41,272 nt of DNA. Origin: Anaerolineae bacterium (GTDB lineage Bacteria > Chloroflexota > Anaerolineae > Aggregatilineales > Phototrophicaceae). Positions within the stretch are counted from its first letter, which is position 1, and each line of letters opens with the position of its first letter. The notes beneath the pieces are model-generated. The model was not told the origin of the DNA and made no database searches. It was given only the letters and a program-made list of their open reading frames with translations. This document shows positions 32,351-41,272 of this stretch, in pieces. The stretch is taken from positions 1 to 41,272 of the forward strand of contig JAEUQX010000318.1 in the NCBI GenBank assembly GCA_016788625.1, written 5' to 3'. Both the position numbers and the translations under genes were made by a program.

Positions 32351-32926
32351 TTAAGCGAAATATTGCAGTGCCAATCGCACCCGATCCTCGACATTGGGTG
32401 GCGCATTAGATGGTAACGATTGTATAGCGGTTTGTGCTTCTACGATACTGTAGCCGAGGGCGACGAGCGCGTCGAGGACATCGGTGTTGATGTCGTCGAA
32501 TCCTGCGACGGGGGCGGTGTCGAGGCTGAGTTTCAGTTTATCCTTCAGTTCGATCAGGATTTTCTGCGCGGTCTTTTTGCCGATGCCTGGCACACGGGTG
32601 AGAATCTCGTCACGTCCGGCAATCACAGCGTTCTTGATGCTGTCGAGGCTGAGTGTACTGAGGATAGCGAGTGCCAGCTTGGGGCCGACGCCGTTGACCG
32701 TCAGCAGAATCTCGAAGACCTCACGTTCAGAAGTGGTCGCGAAGCCGAACAGGGTCATCGAATCCTCGCGCACGATCAGGACTGTATGCAGGAAATTCTC
32801 GGCGTTAGGCTCAAGCCGTTCAAGCGTGGGGTGTGGCACGAATACTTTATAGCCCAAGCCGCCCGCCGCAATGACTGCGTAGTCGCGACCCGTTGAGAGA
32901 AGCTGCCCCTGAATACTGGCGATCAT
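32351..32926 (-). CDS. ruvA: Holliday junction branch migration protein RuvA
   Basis: A 191-residue DNA-binding subunit that holds Holliday junctions for the RuvB motor. It has the N-terminal OB fold (MIASIQGQLLSTGRDYAVIA), the helix-hairpin-helix region (LLTVNGVGPKLALAILSTL, LTRVPGIGKKTAQKILIELK) and the C-terminal RuvB-contact domain. ATG overlaps the ruvC stop by four bases (ATGA). ruvB is not in the window. Confidence 0.96.
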   Translation of the reverse strand: MIASIQGQLLSTGRDYAVIAAGGLGYKVFVPHPTLERLEPNAENFLHTVLIVREDSMTLFGFATTSEREVFEILLTVNGVGPKLALAILSTLSLDSIKNAVIAGRDEILTRVPGIGKKTAQKILIELKDKLKLSLDTAPVAGFDDINTDVLDALVALGYSIVEAQTAIQSLPSNAPPNVEDRVRLALQYFA

Positions 32927-33423
32927 GTGTCCTCGTCCGTCAGGTATTGATAACGTGCGCTGTGAATATCGGTTATGGCTACGGCGAGCGCGTCCGCCGC
33001 GTCGTCCGGTCGCGGGATTTCGTCGAGGTTGAGCAGCATCCGCACCATCTCCTGCATCTGTGGCTTGGGGGCGCCGCCATAGCCCGCGATAGACTGCTTG
33101 ACATTGTTGGGCTTGTATTCTGCGATAGGCAGTCTCGCCGTGGCCAGTGCCAGCAAGATAACGCCGCGTCCCTGGGCAACTGTGATCGCAGTCGTGACGT
33201 TTTTGGCAAAGAAGAGTTCTTCTACACCAGCGCGGTCAGGCTGGTAGCGTGTGATCAGCGTGCTTACACCGTCATAGATCAGCTTGAGGCGTTCCCACAT
33301 CGGCAGCGTGGGCGCCGTGCTGATGACGCCGTAGGCAATAGCCTGGAGCGAACCATCGTCATGTTCTTTCACCAGGCCATATCCTACGGTGGCCGTGCCG
33401 GGGTCAATGCCCAGACTGATCAT
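32923..33423 (-). CDS. ruvC: Crossover junction endodeoxyribonuclease RuvC
   Basis: A 166-residue Holliday junction resolvase. Acidic catalytic residues are in place: D7 in LGIDPGTATVGYG, the E pair in AGVEELFFAKN, and the Asp set in RPDDAADALAVAI. Length matches the family. It overlaps ruvA by 4 bases and yebC by 1 base. Confidence 0.96.
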   Translation of the reverse strand: MISLGIDPGTATVGYGLVKEHDDGSLQAIAYGVISTAPTLPMWERLKLIYDGVSTLITRYQPDRAGVEELFFAKNVTTAITVAQGRGVILLALATARLPIAEYKPNNVKQSIAGYGGAPKPQMQEMVRMLLNLDEIPRPDDAADALAVAITDIHSARYQYLTDEDT

Positions 33424-34175
33424 CAGGCTGTCTCAAGTGCGGCGATGAGATCATCAGTGATCAGCAGGTTGGACGCGACGGACTGCACATCGTCGAGTTC
33501 TTCCAGGCTTTCCAGCAGGCGCATGTTCTGTAAGGCTTTTTCGATTTCGAGTTCGCTCTCGTTCTTCGCCTGCCAGCGCAGTTCGGATTCGCCGATCTGA
33601 TAACCTGCGGTAGACAGCGCCTGTTCGACTGCGCCATATTTGTCGCGAGGGGTATAGACGACGATGATGCCATCTTCATCCACGACATCATCCGCGCCAG
33701 CTTCTGCGGCGACCATGAAAACCGAGTCGAAGTCGATATTTTCGCCAGTAAGTTCGATGCGACCTTTGCTCTCGAACTGCCATGCTACCGAACCCGCAGA
33801 GGCCAGACTGCCGCCTGCACGGTTCAGAACGCGCTTGACATCAGCGAGGCTGCGATTCTTGTTGTCGGTGAGGACATCTATGAGGTAAGCGACCCCATCC
33901 GGGCCATAACCTTCATAGGTGATTTCATCCATGCTTTCGCCTTCTCCACCGCCTGCACCGCGCGCGATGGCACGCTCGATGTTGTCTTTGGGCATATTGT
34001 TGGCTTTGGCCTTCGAGATGGCGATTTTGAGTTTGGGGTTGGCGTTTTCGTCACCACCGCCTTCACGGGCAGCGATCATGATGTCGCGGGCGAGGCGGGT
34101 GAAGATCTTGCCGCGCTTCGCATCTTCTGCGCCTTTTTTGCGCTTGATGGTTGACCATTTGCTATGACCTGACAT
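33423..34175 (-). CDS. yebC: YebC/PmpR family DNA-binding regulator or translation factor
   Basis: A 250-residue member of the TACO1/YebC family: MSGHSKWSTIKRKKGAEDAK, then KANNMPKDNIERAIARG and YEGYGPDGVAYLIDVLTDNK. Members act as transcriptional regulators and, in recent work, as factors that relieve ribosome stalling at proline stretches. The latter would fit a genome with Thr/Pro-rich proteins, but that link is only a suggestion. GGGAG lies 8 bases before the ATG. It heads the ruvC-ruvA operon, as in many bacteria. Confidence 0.95.
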   Translation of the reverse strand: MSGHSKWSTIKRKKGAEDAKRGKIFTRLARDIMIAAREGGGDENANPKLKIAISKAKANNMPKDNIERAIARGAGGGEGESMDEITYEGYGPDGVAYLIDVLTDNKNRSLADVKRVLNRAGGSLASAGSVAWQFESKGRIELTGENIDFDSVFMVAAEAGADDVVDEDGIIVVYTPRDKYGAVEQALSTAGYQIGESELRWQAKNESELEIEKALQNMRLLESLEELDDVQSVASNLLITDDLIAALETA

Positions 34176-34217
34176 AACAATTCTCCCTCAGGAAACAAGG
34201 CTTCTGGATTGAAAGCG

Positions 34218-34247
34218 ATTATACCTAAAGCAGGGCAGGGGCGTCGA
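34218..34247 (-). promoter_or_regulatory. Promoter of the yebC-ruvC-ruvA operon
   Basis: On the minus strand TCGACG (34247-34242) and a perfect TATAAT (34223-34218) are 18 bases apart, predicting a leader of about 35 bases before yebC. Confidence 0.6.
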
Positions 34248-34279
34248 GACGGTGAATGTGGGAGCAGTGCCGGCTATGC

Positions 34280-34285
34280 TATAAT
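34280..34285 (+). promoter_or_regulatory. TATAAT, possible -10 of the FecR-like membrane protein gene
   Basis: A perfect -10 hexamer on the plus strand, 97 bases before the GTG at 34382, divergent from the yebC promoter. No good -35 is found at normal spacing. Confidence 0.35.
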
Positions 34286-34381
34286 GAGCGGGCAACGGGT
34301 TACGCATAATCCGGTTGCGATATGGGGTGCTGCTGCGCCAACATGGCAGTATATGATCAGGTTGTATAAGGGTATTGAATA

Positions 34382-35698
34382 GTGCTGAAGCCTGCTGCGA
34401 CGGTGACGGAACAGGTGTTACGACCCAGCTATGATCCACAACGACGGGCGTGGGGGATACTGCTGCTGTCGTTCGCTGCATTTTGTGCGATCTGTGTGGT
34501 TGCTGGTGTCAGCATTAGTTATTTTCTGTTCCAATCGACTGTATCACTGGAGAGTCTGCTGCGCGTAGGGCGCGGCACAGGGGTGGTCAGTGGTCAGGCC
34601 GTGTATAGCGAGCGCGTACTGGTGCTGGGCGACACACTAAGTACGGACGGGCAGTCTCAGGCAACAATATTCTTTACCGATACACAATCTGAAAATCGTC
34701 TGATCGCAATGGTGACGCTCAAGGGCGGCACAGAAATGAGTTTTCGGCGGACGCTGCGCCCACGTTTTGACTGGGGCAGCAGCAGCTATGGTATTGAGTT
34801 GGAGCGACTGAGCGGCGAACTGGATGTGTTTGTCATGCCGTTCTTGCAGCGTGATGTGCGGCTGACCATCCGAACTGTGCCTGGCGATCTGATCGACATT
34901 CAATCGAGCGGACAGTATCGCATCAGCGCGACCGAGACGCGAGCGCGTGTTGAAAATGTGAATGGCAGTGCTTCGCTCATCCCAGCTAATCAGAATGTTG
35001 GCCGTAGTATCCCGGCGAATAACCAGGGAATTGTAAATTATACGGGCGATGCCACATCTGTGCTGACCAGCCCAGCGAAGGTTAATCTGATCACCAGCAG
35101 CACGTTTGAGGATCCAGATGTAATCGCTCAGTCATGGGTGTGTTCCAATCGCGAAGACACTCCGCCGAGCGGACGCTATTATCTGGAACGCACCAATGGC
35201 CGCATGGTGATGCGGATGCTGCGCGCGGATGGTGCCACTTCGAATGGTGAGACGCGCTGCCTGACTTCGTTCGGCCAATATGGTCTGGACGTGGCTGCAT
35301 ATACGTATCTGGAACTGCGAGTGATGTTTAACATTCAGTACCAGTCGCTCGAGGTTTGTGGGACACAGGGCAGTGAATGTCCGCTCATGCTGCGGATTGA
35401 TTATCGAGACCAGCAGGGTGCATCGCGGCAGTGGATACACGGCTTCTATTCGCGCCCAAATCCACAGCTCAATTACCCGCTGTACTGCCTGAGCTGCACG
35501 CAGGAACACGAACTGGTTAACGCAAGTACATGGTATACCTATGACACAGGTAACCTGCTCAGTTTCTTTGCGCCCGGCGAACGTCCCATCTCCATTGTCA
35601 ACGTGCAGTTCTACGCGTCTGGGCATCAGTATGATGTACTGGTGAGCGATGTGTCGCTTCTGGCGGGCAGCACGGATGACCCGACAGCGCTCAACTGA
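34382..35698 (+). CDS. Single-pass membrane protein with FecR-like region, unknown
   Basis: A 438-residue protein. A cytoplasmic tail of about 23 residues precedes one membrane helix (about 24-49), and the rest should be extracytoplasmic. Residues about 60-215 resemble a FecR-type beta barrel (LVLGDTLSTDGQSQATIFFT, GELDVFVMPF, ISATETRARVENVNGSASL). The C-terminal half is a beta-sandwich-like domain with several cysteines (VCSNRED, CGTQGSECP, CLSCTQ) that may form disulfides. The start is GTG with AAGGG 9 bases upstream. Its stop overlaps the convergent radC stop by 8 bases. No function is recognised. Confidence 0.75.
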   Translation: MLKPAATVTEQVLRPSYDPQRRAWGILLLSFAAFCAICVVAGVSISYFLFQSTVSLESLLRVGRGTGVVSGQAVYSERVLVLGDTLSTDGQSQATIFFTDTQSENRLIAMVTLKGGTEMSFRRTLRPRFDWGSSSYGIELERLSGELDVFVMPFLQRDVRLTIRTVPGDLIDIQSSGQYRISATETRARVENVNGSASLIPANQNVGRSIPANNQGIVNYTGDATSVLTSPAKVNLITSSTFEDPDVIAQSWVCSNREDTPPSGRYYLERTNGRMVMRMLRADGATSNGETRCLTSFGQYGLDVAAYTYLELRVMFNIQYQSLEVCGTQGSECPLMLRIDYRDQQGASRQWIHGFYSRPNPQLNYPLYCLSCTQEHELVNASTWYTYDTGNLLSFFAPGERPISIVNVQFYASGHQYDVLVSDVSLLAGSTDDPTALN

Positions 35699-36386
35699 AG
35701 GCTAACCCCATTGTCTTGAGCGAACGCCATTCCTGCTGTCCAATGATCAGATGATCAATCACCTGTATATCGAGGAGTTCGCCCGCTGCGATGATCGTTC
35801 GGGTCAGTTCGATATCTTCCGGTGAGGGGGACGGATCGCCGGAAGGGTGATTATGGACGAGAATAAACGCAGGGCTGTTGCGGGTGATCGCTTCCCGAAA
35901 CAGTTCAGCCACGCGGAGAATTGATGTTTGCAGCGTGCCGATGTATACGGTCGGGATGGCAATGACTCGGCGTGATGCATCCAGCAAAATGATGCGGATA
36001 TGTTCCTGCGGCAGATAGGCCATGTCCATGACGAGCGCGGCAGCATCGGCGGCGGCGCTGATCAAAGGACGGTATTCCACGGGGCGACTATTGATGCGCT
36101 GCGCGAGTTCTATGAGGGCAAGAATCTGCATGATCTTGGCTTCACCCAGGCCGGGTATTTCATCTAGCTGCGCATATGATGCCTGCGCCAGCCCTGCCAG
36201 CCCCTCGAAGCGCGCCAGGACGCGACCTGCCAGATGTACGACATTCTCTTGTGCGCTGCCCGTTCGCAGGATGATGGCGAGCAGTTCGGCGTTCGAGAGA
36301 TTCTTGGCGCCGTAGTGCATCAGGCGTTCGCGTGGGCGTTCACTTTGCGGCATGTCGCGCAGGGGCAAATTGGTTTTGGGGGGCAT
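35691..36386 (-). CDS. radC: RadC family protein (JAB/MPN domain)
   Basis: A 231-residue protein with an N-terminal helix-hairpin-helix (LDEIPGLGEAKIMQILALIE) and a C-terminal JAB-type metalloprotease-like domain with VHNHPSGDPSPSPEDIELT (HxHP and Asp). RadC is widespread; its role in repair or recombination is not settled. ATG 36386 gives the usual family length. An ATG at 36431 would add 15 residues, but it lies on a TACAAT that may be the -10. Confidence 0.92.
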   Translation of the reverse strand: MPPKTNLPLRDMPQSERPRERLMHYGAKNLSNAELLAIILRTGSAQENVVHLAGRVLARFEGLAGLAQASYAQLDEIPGLGEAKIMQILALIELAQRINSRPVEYRPLISAAADAAALVMDMAYLPQEHIRIILLDASRRVIAIPTVYIGTLQTSILRVAELFREAITRNSPAFILVHNHPSGDPSPSPEDIELTRTIIAAGELLDIQVIDHLIIGQQEWRSLKTMGLAFS

Positions 36387-36447
36387 TGAGATACACCGCG
36401 TTACTGTGAGATGATGTTGGGATTGTAGCATGGAACGGGTGGTTGTT

Positions 36448-36476
36448 TTGCGCCCGACTAGGGCGACTGATATACT
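36448..36476 (+). promoter_or_regulatory. Promoter of the zinc-ribbon membrane protein gene
   Basis: TTGCGC (36448-36453) and TATACT (36471-36476) are 17 bases apart, giving a leader of about 50 bases before ATG 36533. Confidence 0.45.
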
Positions 36477-36532
36477 GACGATAGGTTGGCAAGCGGCTGC
36501 TCTGAGCAGAGTTGCGGGCGTGGAGAAATACT

Positions 36533-37087
36533 ATGGCTGAGCTGTTGGGCATATCTGAGGATGTGGCGCTGATTATCACGGTCTATGGTGTGGTGATCGT
36601 AGCGGCATTCTGGCTGGCGATGATTGTGTGGGCCTACCGGGATATGCGGGCACGCTCGCGTGATCTGTTCGCTCAGTTGGGCGTGGCGCTGCTGGTGGCG
36701 CTGCTGACCGTGCCGGGCTTGCTGATCTACCTCCTGCTGCGCCCGCGTGAAACTCTGGGCGAGGCGTATGAGCGTTCGCTGGAAGAAGAAGCGCTGCTGC
36801 AAGAGATCGAGGAAAAGCCTACTTGCCCTGGCTGTGGGCAGCGTACCCAGGTGACGTGGCAGGCCTGCCCGCACTGCTTCACCCGGCTGAAGAAACCGTG
36901 CGTACACTGCCGCCAACTTCTTGAATTGTCCTGGCAGGTATGCCCGTACTGCACGACCCCGCAGGTCAACCAGAATCCTGAGCCTGCTGTCATGACAACC
37001 CGCTATGTACGGCCATCCAGCGTTCCAGAGACGAGCGGTCAGCGGGCCGCCCAGGCGTTGGAATTCGTCGATGGCGATGATATGTGA
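36533..37087 (+). CDS. Membrane protein with double zinc ribbon
   Basis: A 184-residue protein with two membrane helices (about 11-34 and 49-69) and a cytoplasmic tail. The tail holds four CxxC pairs: C98/C101, C112/C115, C123/C126 and C137/C140, which form two zinc ribbons (TCPGCGQRTQ, ACPHCFTRLKKPCVHC, VCPYC). An acidic coiled segment (RSLEEEALLQEIEEK) connects membrane and ribbons. GGAGA lies 6 bases before the ATG. Such proteins are common in Chloroflexi and Firmicutes, with no defined function; scaffolding at the membrane is possible. Confidence 0.82.
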   Translation: MAELLGISEDVALIITVYGVVIVAAFWLAMIVWAYRDMRARSRDLFAQLGVALLVALLTVPGLLIYLLLRPRETLGEAYERSLEEEALLQEIEEKPTCPGCGQRTQVTWQACPHCFTRLKKPCVHCRQLLELSWQVCPYCTTPQVNQNPEPAVMTTRYVRPSSVPETSGQRAAQALEFVDGDDM

Positions 37088-37112
37088 GCGCGAAGTCAGT
37101 CATCGGACAAGT

Positions 37113-37150
37113 AAAAAAAACAGGCGAACATGCTGTATGCTGCTCGCCTG
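37113..37150 (-). terminator. Terminator of the eno-pyk operon
   Basis: Read leftward, CAGGCGA (37150-37144) pairs with TCGCCTG (37127-37121) around a 16-base loop, followed by eight T residues (37120-37113). It lies 37 bases after the pyk stop and also marks the end of the convergent zinc-ribbon gene. Confidence 0.85.
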
Positions 37151-37187
37151 CAATGGGAATGTGCTAACCTGATTCCTGAAACTTCGG

Positions 37188-38660
37188 TTACTGCAGGATG
37201 AATCTCCCGCCTTCTCCGACGGTGTGAATCTTGAGGAAGTTAGTCTGGCCGCCGATGCCAAACGGAACGCCCGCGATGATCACCAGGCTGTCCCCCTGCT
37301 TGACAAGGTTCGCTTCTTCGGCAGTACGCACCACCGTACCAATCATTTCATCAATGGTGTGAAATTCCGGGATGAGCAGCGGTATCACGCCCCAAACCAA
37401 TGCCATGCGGTGATAGGTCAGTTCGTTCGGCGTCACGCACAGGATCGTTGTGCTGGGGCGTTCTTTGGCGAGGCGGCGAGCCGTGTAGCCTGTCAGGGTC
37501 GAGGTGACGATGGCCTTTGAGCCGAGGACTTCCGCGATCTGACAGGTTGATTGACAGATAGCATCGGAGATAGCCTCTTTCCCTTCGGCGTTGGGCTTGT
37601 AGATATTGTGTGGCCCGCTGCTCTTTGACCAGATGCTCTGTTCCGCGATGACGGCGATGCGCGCCATGGTTTCGACGGCGACGACGGGGAACTTGCCTGC
37701 AGCAGTTTCGTTGCTGAGCATCACGGCATCCGTGCCGTCCAGGATGGCGTTGTAGACATCGCTGGCTTCCGCGCGGGTGGGGCGAGGGCTGTCAACCATC
37801 GAGTTGAGCATCTGTGTGGCGGTGATGACGGGTTTGGCGGCGATGTTGCAGAGCTGAATGATGCGTTTCTGATGATAAGGCACTTCTTCAGCAGGTGTTT
37901 CGACGCCGAGATCGCCACGCGCGACCATGATGCCGTCGGATACGTCGATGATGCTCTGGATATTTTCCAGCGCTTCGTGCTTTTCGATTTTGGAGATGAC
38001 GGCGACTTCACCGCCGAGATGACGGATCAGCCAGCGCAGCTCGCGGATGTCTTCGTGCGAACGGACGAAAGACATCGCCAGGTATTCTGTGTTCTGCTTC
38101 AGAGCGAACTCGATGTCCTGGCGATCTTTTTCGGTGATTGCGGAGAGTGTGAGGCGTGCGGTTGGCGCCATAACACCCTTGCGTGAGGTCAGCGGCCCGC
38201 CGATGACAACCTGGCAGATCAATTCCCTCGGGGTCGTGGCGGTCACCTGAAGTTCGAGATTGCCATCATCCAACAAGAGCTGCATTCCGGGACGGATGTC
38301 GCGAACGAACTCCGGGTGCGGCAGTGAAATCAGGCTGTTTTCGCCGGGAACATTGTCCAGGGTGAAGGTGATCGTATCGCCTTCGTTGAGCATCAGCGGT
38401 TCGCTGGCGATCTTGCCGATGCGAATTTTGGGGCCTTGAATATCGCAAAGGATGGCGACAACCGCGTTTTCTTCGCGGGCAACCTGACGAACGCGGGCGA
38501 TGGTTTCACCATGCGTGGCATGATCGCCGTGCGAGAAGTTGATGCGGGCGACGTTCATGCCACTGCGGATCATCTGCCGAATCGTTTCCGGATCACGGGA
38601 TGCTGGACCAATCGTGGCGACGATCTTGGTGCGTTTGTCGGTGAAGGCGTTTCTAACCAC
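37188..38660 (-). CDS. pyk: Pyruvate kinase
   Basis: A 490-residue glycolytic enzyme that makes pyruvate and ATP from phosphoenolpyruvate and ADP. The family motifs are present: TKIVATIGPASRDPETIRQM, NVARINFSHG, DIQGPKIRIG, the active-site Lys in VAVISKIEKHEAL, VARGDLGVE and TATQMLNSM. The C-terminal domain is intact (VTSTLTGYTARRLAKERPS). Start is GTG with AAGGA 9 bases upstream. It follows eno by 44 bases without a terminator, so the last two steps of glycolysis are cotranscribed. Confidence 0.96.
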   Translation of the reverse strand: MVRNAFTDKRTKIVATIGPASRDPETIRQMIRSGMNVARINFSHGDHATHGETIARVRQVAREENAVVAILCDIQGPKIRIGKIASEPLMLNEGDTITFTLDNVPGENSLISLPHPEFVRDIRPGMQLLLDDGNLELQVTATTPRELICQVVIGGPLTSRKGVMAPTARLTLSAITEKDRQDIEFALKQNTEYLAMSFVRSHEDIRELRWLIRHLGGEVAVISKIEKHEALENIQSIIDVSDGIMVARGDLGVETPAEEVPYHQKRIIQLCNIAAKPVITATQMLNSMVDSPRPTRAEASDVYNAILDGTDAVMLSNETAAGKFPVVAVETMARIAVIAEQSIWSKSSGPHNIYKPNAEGKEAISDAICQSTCQIAEVLGSKAIVTSTLTGYTARRLAKERPSTTILCVTPNELTYHRMALVWGVIPLLIPEFHTIDEMIGTVVRTAEEANLVKQGDSLVIIAGVPFGIGGQTNFLKIHTVGEGGRFILQ

Positions 38661-38704
38661 TTTCAGAGTCCTTTCGTCAGGTGCCCGCCACGCAATTGCG
38701 GCAG

Positions 38705-40108
<1,404 letters not shown>

Positions 40109-40112
<4 letters not shown>

Positions 40113-40131
40113 GTCAGAATCGTGGACATGA
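40109..40131. promoter_or_regulatory. Inverted repeat between the divergent eno and cysteine desulfurase promoters
   Basis: TCATGTC (40109-40115) and GACATGA (40125-40131) form a 7-bp dyad with a 9-base spacer. It overlaps the eno -35 and ends 16 bases before the -35 of the desulfurase promoter, so a bound protein could affect both. Confidence 0.4.
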
Positions 40132-40146
40132 TGACAAAATCTGAGA

Positions 40147-40176
40147 CTGACAGGGGATGCGAGATTCAGCTAAAAT
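40147..40176 (+). promoter_or_regulatory. Promoter of the cysteine desulfurase gene
   Basis: CTGACA (40147-40152) and TAAAAT (40171-40176) are 18 bases apart, predicting a transcript from about 40183 and a leader of about 30 bases. Confidence 0.6.
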
Positions 40177-40211
40177 CGGCACTTCAGATGGGTGATGGAG
40201 TAGTAACTGTA

Positions 40212-41272
40212 ATGGAACGACGGACGGTTTATCTCGACCATTCGGCCTCAACCCCGACGAGCGCGACGGTACTAGACGCGATGCTGCCTTATTTTGCGAC
40301 CGTCTATGGCAACCCGTCATCATCTCACTGGTTTGGTCAGCAGGCTGAAGCGGCGATTGAGGACTCGCGTGAGCGTATTGCACGGGTGTTGAACTGCACG
40401 CCGGGTGAAATTGTGTTCACCAGCGGCGGCTCGGAGAGTGATAATCTGGCAATCCGCGGCGTGGCCTGGGCGCTTCGCAAGACACGCGGCGCCACACATC
40501 TGATCACGACACCCATCGAACACAACGCGGTTCGCAAGACGGTTGATCAACTGGCGGAAGTGATGGGGTTCACGCAAACCGTCATTCCCGTGAGCGCCTA
40601 CGGTATTGTGGATGTCGAGGATTTCGCATGTGCCTGCCGGAGCGACAGCAGTCTGGGGAGCGTGATGCTCGCCAACAACGAAATCGGCAGTATCCAGCCG
40701 ATAGCGGCGTTGGCTTCATTGGCGCATGAGCGCGGCGTGCTGCTGCACACCGACGCAGTGCAGGCAGCGGGACAAGTTCCTCTGGATGTGCAGGCCTTGG
40801 GTGTTGATCTACTCAGCTTGTCCGCGCACAAGTTTTACGGGCCGAAAGGTGTTGGCGTACTCTATGTGCGGAAGGGCGGCGAACTCGTTCCCAGCCAAAG
40901 CGGCGGCAGCCATGAAGAAGGGCGGCGGGCGGGGACGCACAATACCCCGCTTATCGTGGGTATGGCGTTGGCACTGGAACAGGCGTATGCCGATTTTGAC
41001 GCGCGGACTGCGCATTATCGGGCACGGCGCGATCAGTTGATTGACGGGGTGCTGCGGCGTGTTCCCGGCGTTGAGCTGACCGGACATCCATCTTTGCGGT
41101 TGCCCGCACACGCCAGCTTTGCAATTGAAGGGGTAGACAGCACAACGCTGCTGATGCACCTCGACAGACGCGGTATCGCGGCCAGCGGCGGTTCGGCCTG
41201 CAAGACGGGGAATCCGGAACCGTCGGAGGTGCTGCTGGCGATGGGTTATTCACATGAAGCCGCTCTGGGTGG
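40212..41272 (+). CDS. Cysteine desulfurase (NifS/IscS family), 3' end outside the window
   Basis: A PLP enzyme that takes sulfur from cysteine for Fe-S clusters, thio-modified tRNA or cofactors. The frame is open from ATG 40212 to the window edge, 353 codons; the family is about 380-400 residues, so only a short C-terminus is missing. Visible motifs: LDHSASTP, the PLP-contact GGSESDN, TTPIEHNAV (H104), HTDAVQAAGQ, the PLP Lys K207 (SAHKFYGPKG), the HNTP loop and the active-site cysteine C330 (ASGGSACKTG). GGAG lies about 11 bases before the ATG. It could supply sulfur to Fe-S assembly (possibly with the IscX-like protein) or selenium to SelD; neither is shown. Confidence 0.93.
   Translation, partial: MERRTVYLDHSASTPTSATVLDAMLPYFATVYGNPSSSHWFGQQAEAAIEDSRERIARVLNCTPGEIVFTSGGSESDNLAIRGVAWALRKTRGATHLITTPIEHNAVRKTVDQLAEVMGFTQTVIPVSAYGIVDVEDFACACRSDSSLGSVMLANNEIGSIQPIAALASLAHERGVLLHTDAVQAAGQVPLDVQALGVDLLSLSAHKFYGPKGVGVLYVRKGGELVPSQSGGSHEEGRRAGTHNTPLIVGMALALEQAYADFDARTAHYRARRDQLIDGVLRRVPGVELTGHPSLRLPAHASFAIEGVDSTTLLMHLDRRGIAASGGSACKTGNPEPSEVLLAMGYSHEAALG

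Overview
The window looks like chromosome of a Chloroflexota bacterium, probably Anaerolineae-like. This is inferred from gene style rather than from a marker gene: Thr/Pro-stalked envelope proteins, a DinG with a fused exonuclease, ThyX, an SBP_bac_5 transporter, glycolytic eno-pyk and many lineage-type hypotheticals. Coding density is high, composition looks even along the window, and I see no insertion sequence, prophage, CRISPR array or rRNA. Every gap over about 100 bases holds a promoter, hairpin or terminator.

Layout. 1-93: 3' end and terminator of an upstream plus-strand unit. 94-2220: large M23 peptidase with SH3 and glycosidase-like domains. 2337-3848: selD and a small unknown gene. 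selD reads through an in-frame TGA as selenocysteine, so a standard ORF call loses its catalytic N-terminus. 4003-4076: tRNA-Pro(GGG). 4339-8230: oligopeptide-type ABC transporter (binding protein and two permeases, no ATPase). 8306-15143 (minus): envelope/signalling operon of a 7-TM histidine kinase whose phospho-acceptor His is Gln, a Thr/Pro-stalked Ig-like protein, an LCP-family ligase and a lipoprotein. 15222-17329: Nudix hydrolase and a beta-lactamase-fold serine hydrolase. 17336-18123: RsbV/RsbW-type partner switch. 18272-18550: small membrane protein.

18599-23701 (minus): an Fe-S/complex I region with an Mrp-family carrier lacking the CxxC, then nuoI, a fused nuoCD, nuoB and an IscX-like gene at the head. 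NuoB and NuoI carry unrelated Ala/Pro-rich extensions that end in nearly the same 18-residue basic peptide. This is the least explained feature of the window.

23764-31074 (minus): aldehyde dehydrogenase, a soluble histidine kinase, a HAD-DinB fusion, a Cys-rich small protein and DinG. 31232-34175 (minus): yebC-ruvC-ruvA, a PqqD-like protein and thyX. 34382-37087: FecR-like membrane protein, radC (minus) and a double zinc-ribbon membrane protein. 37188-39991 (minus): eno-pyk. From 40212: a cysteine desulfurase cut by the window end.

The window combines housekeeping (glycolysis, Holliday junction processing, thymidylate synthesis, respiration) with cell-envelope functions. Fe-S and selenium themes recur: SelD, IscX, Mrp, the NuoB/NuoI clusters, the DinG cysteines and the cysteine desulfurase.
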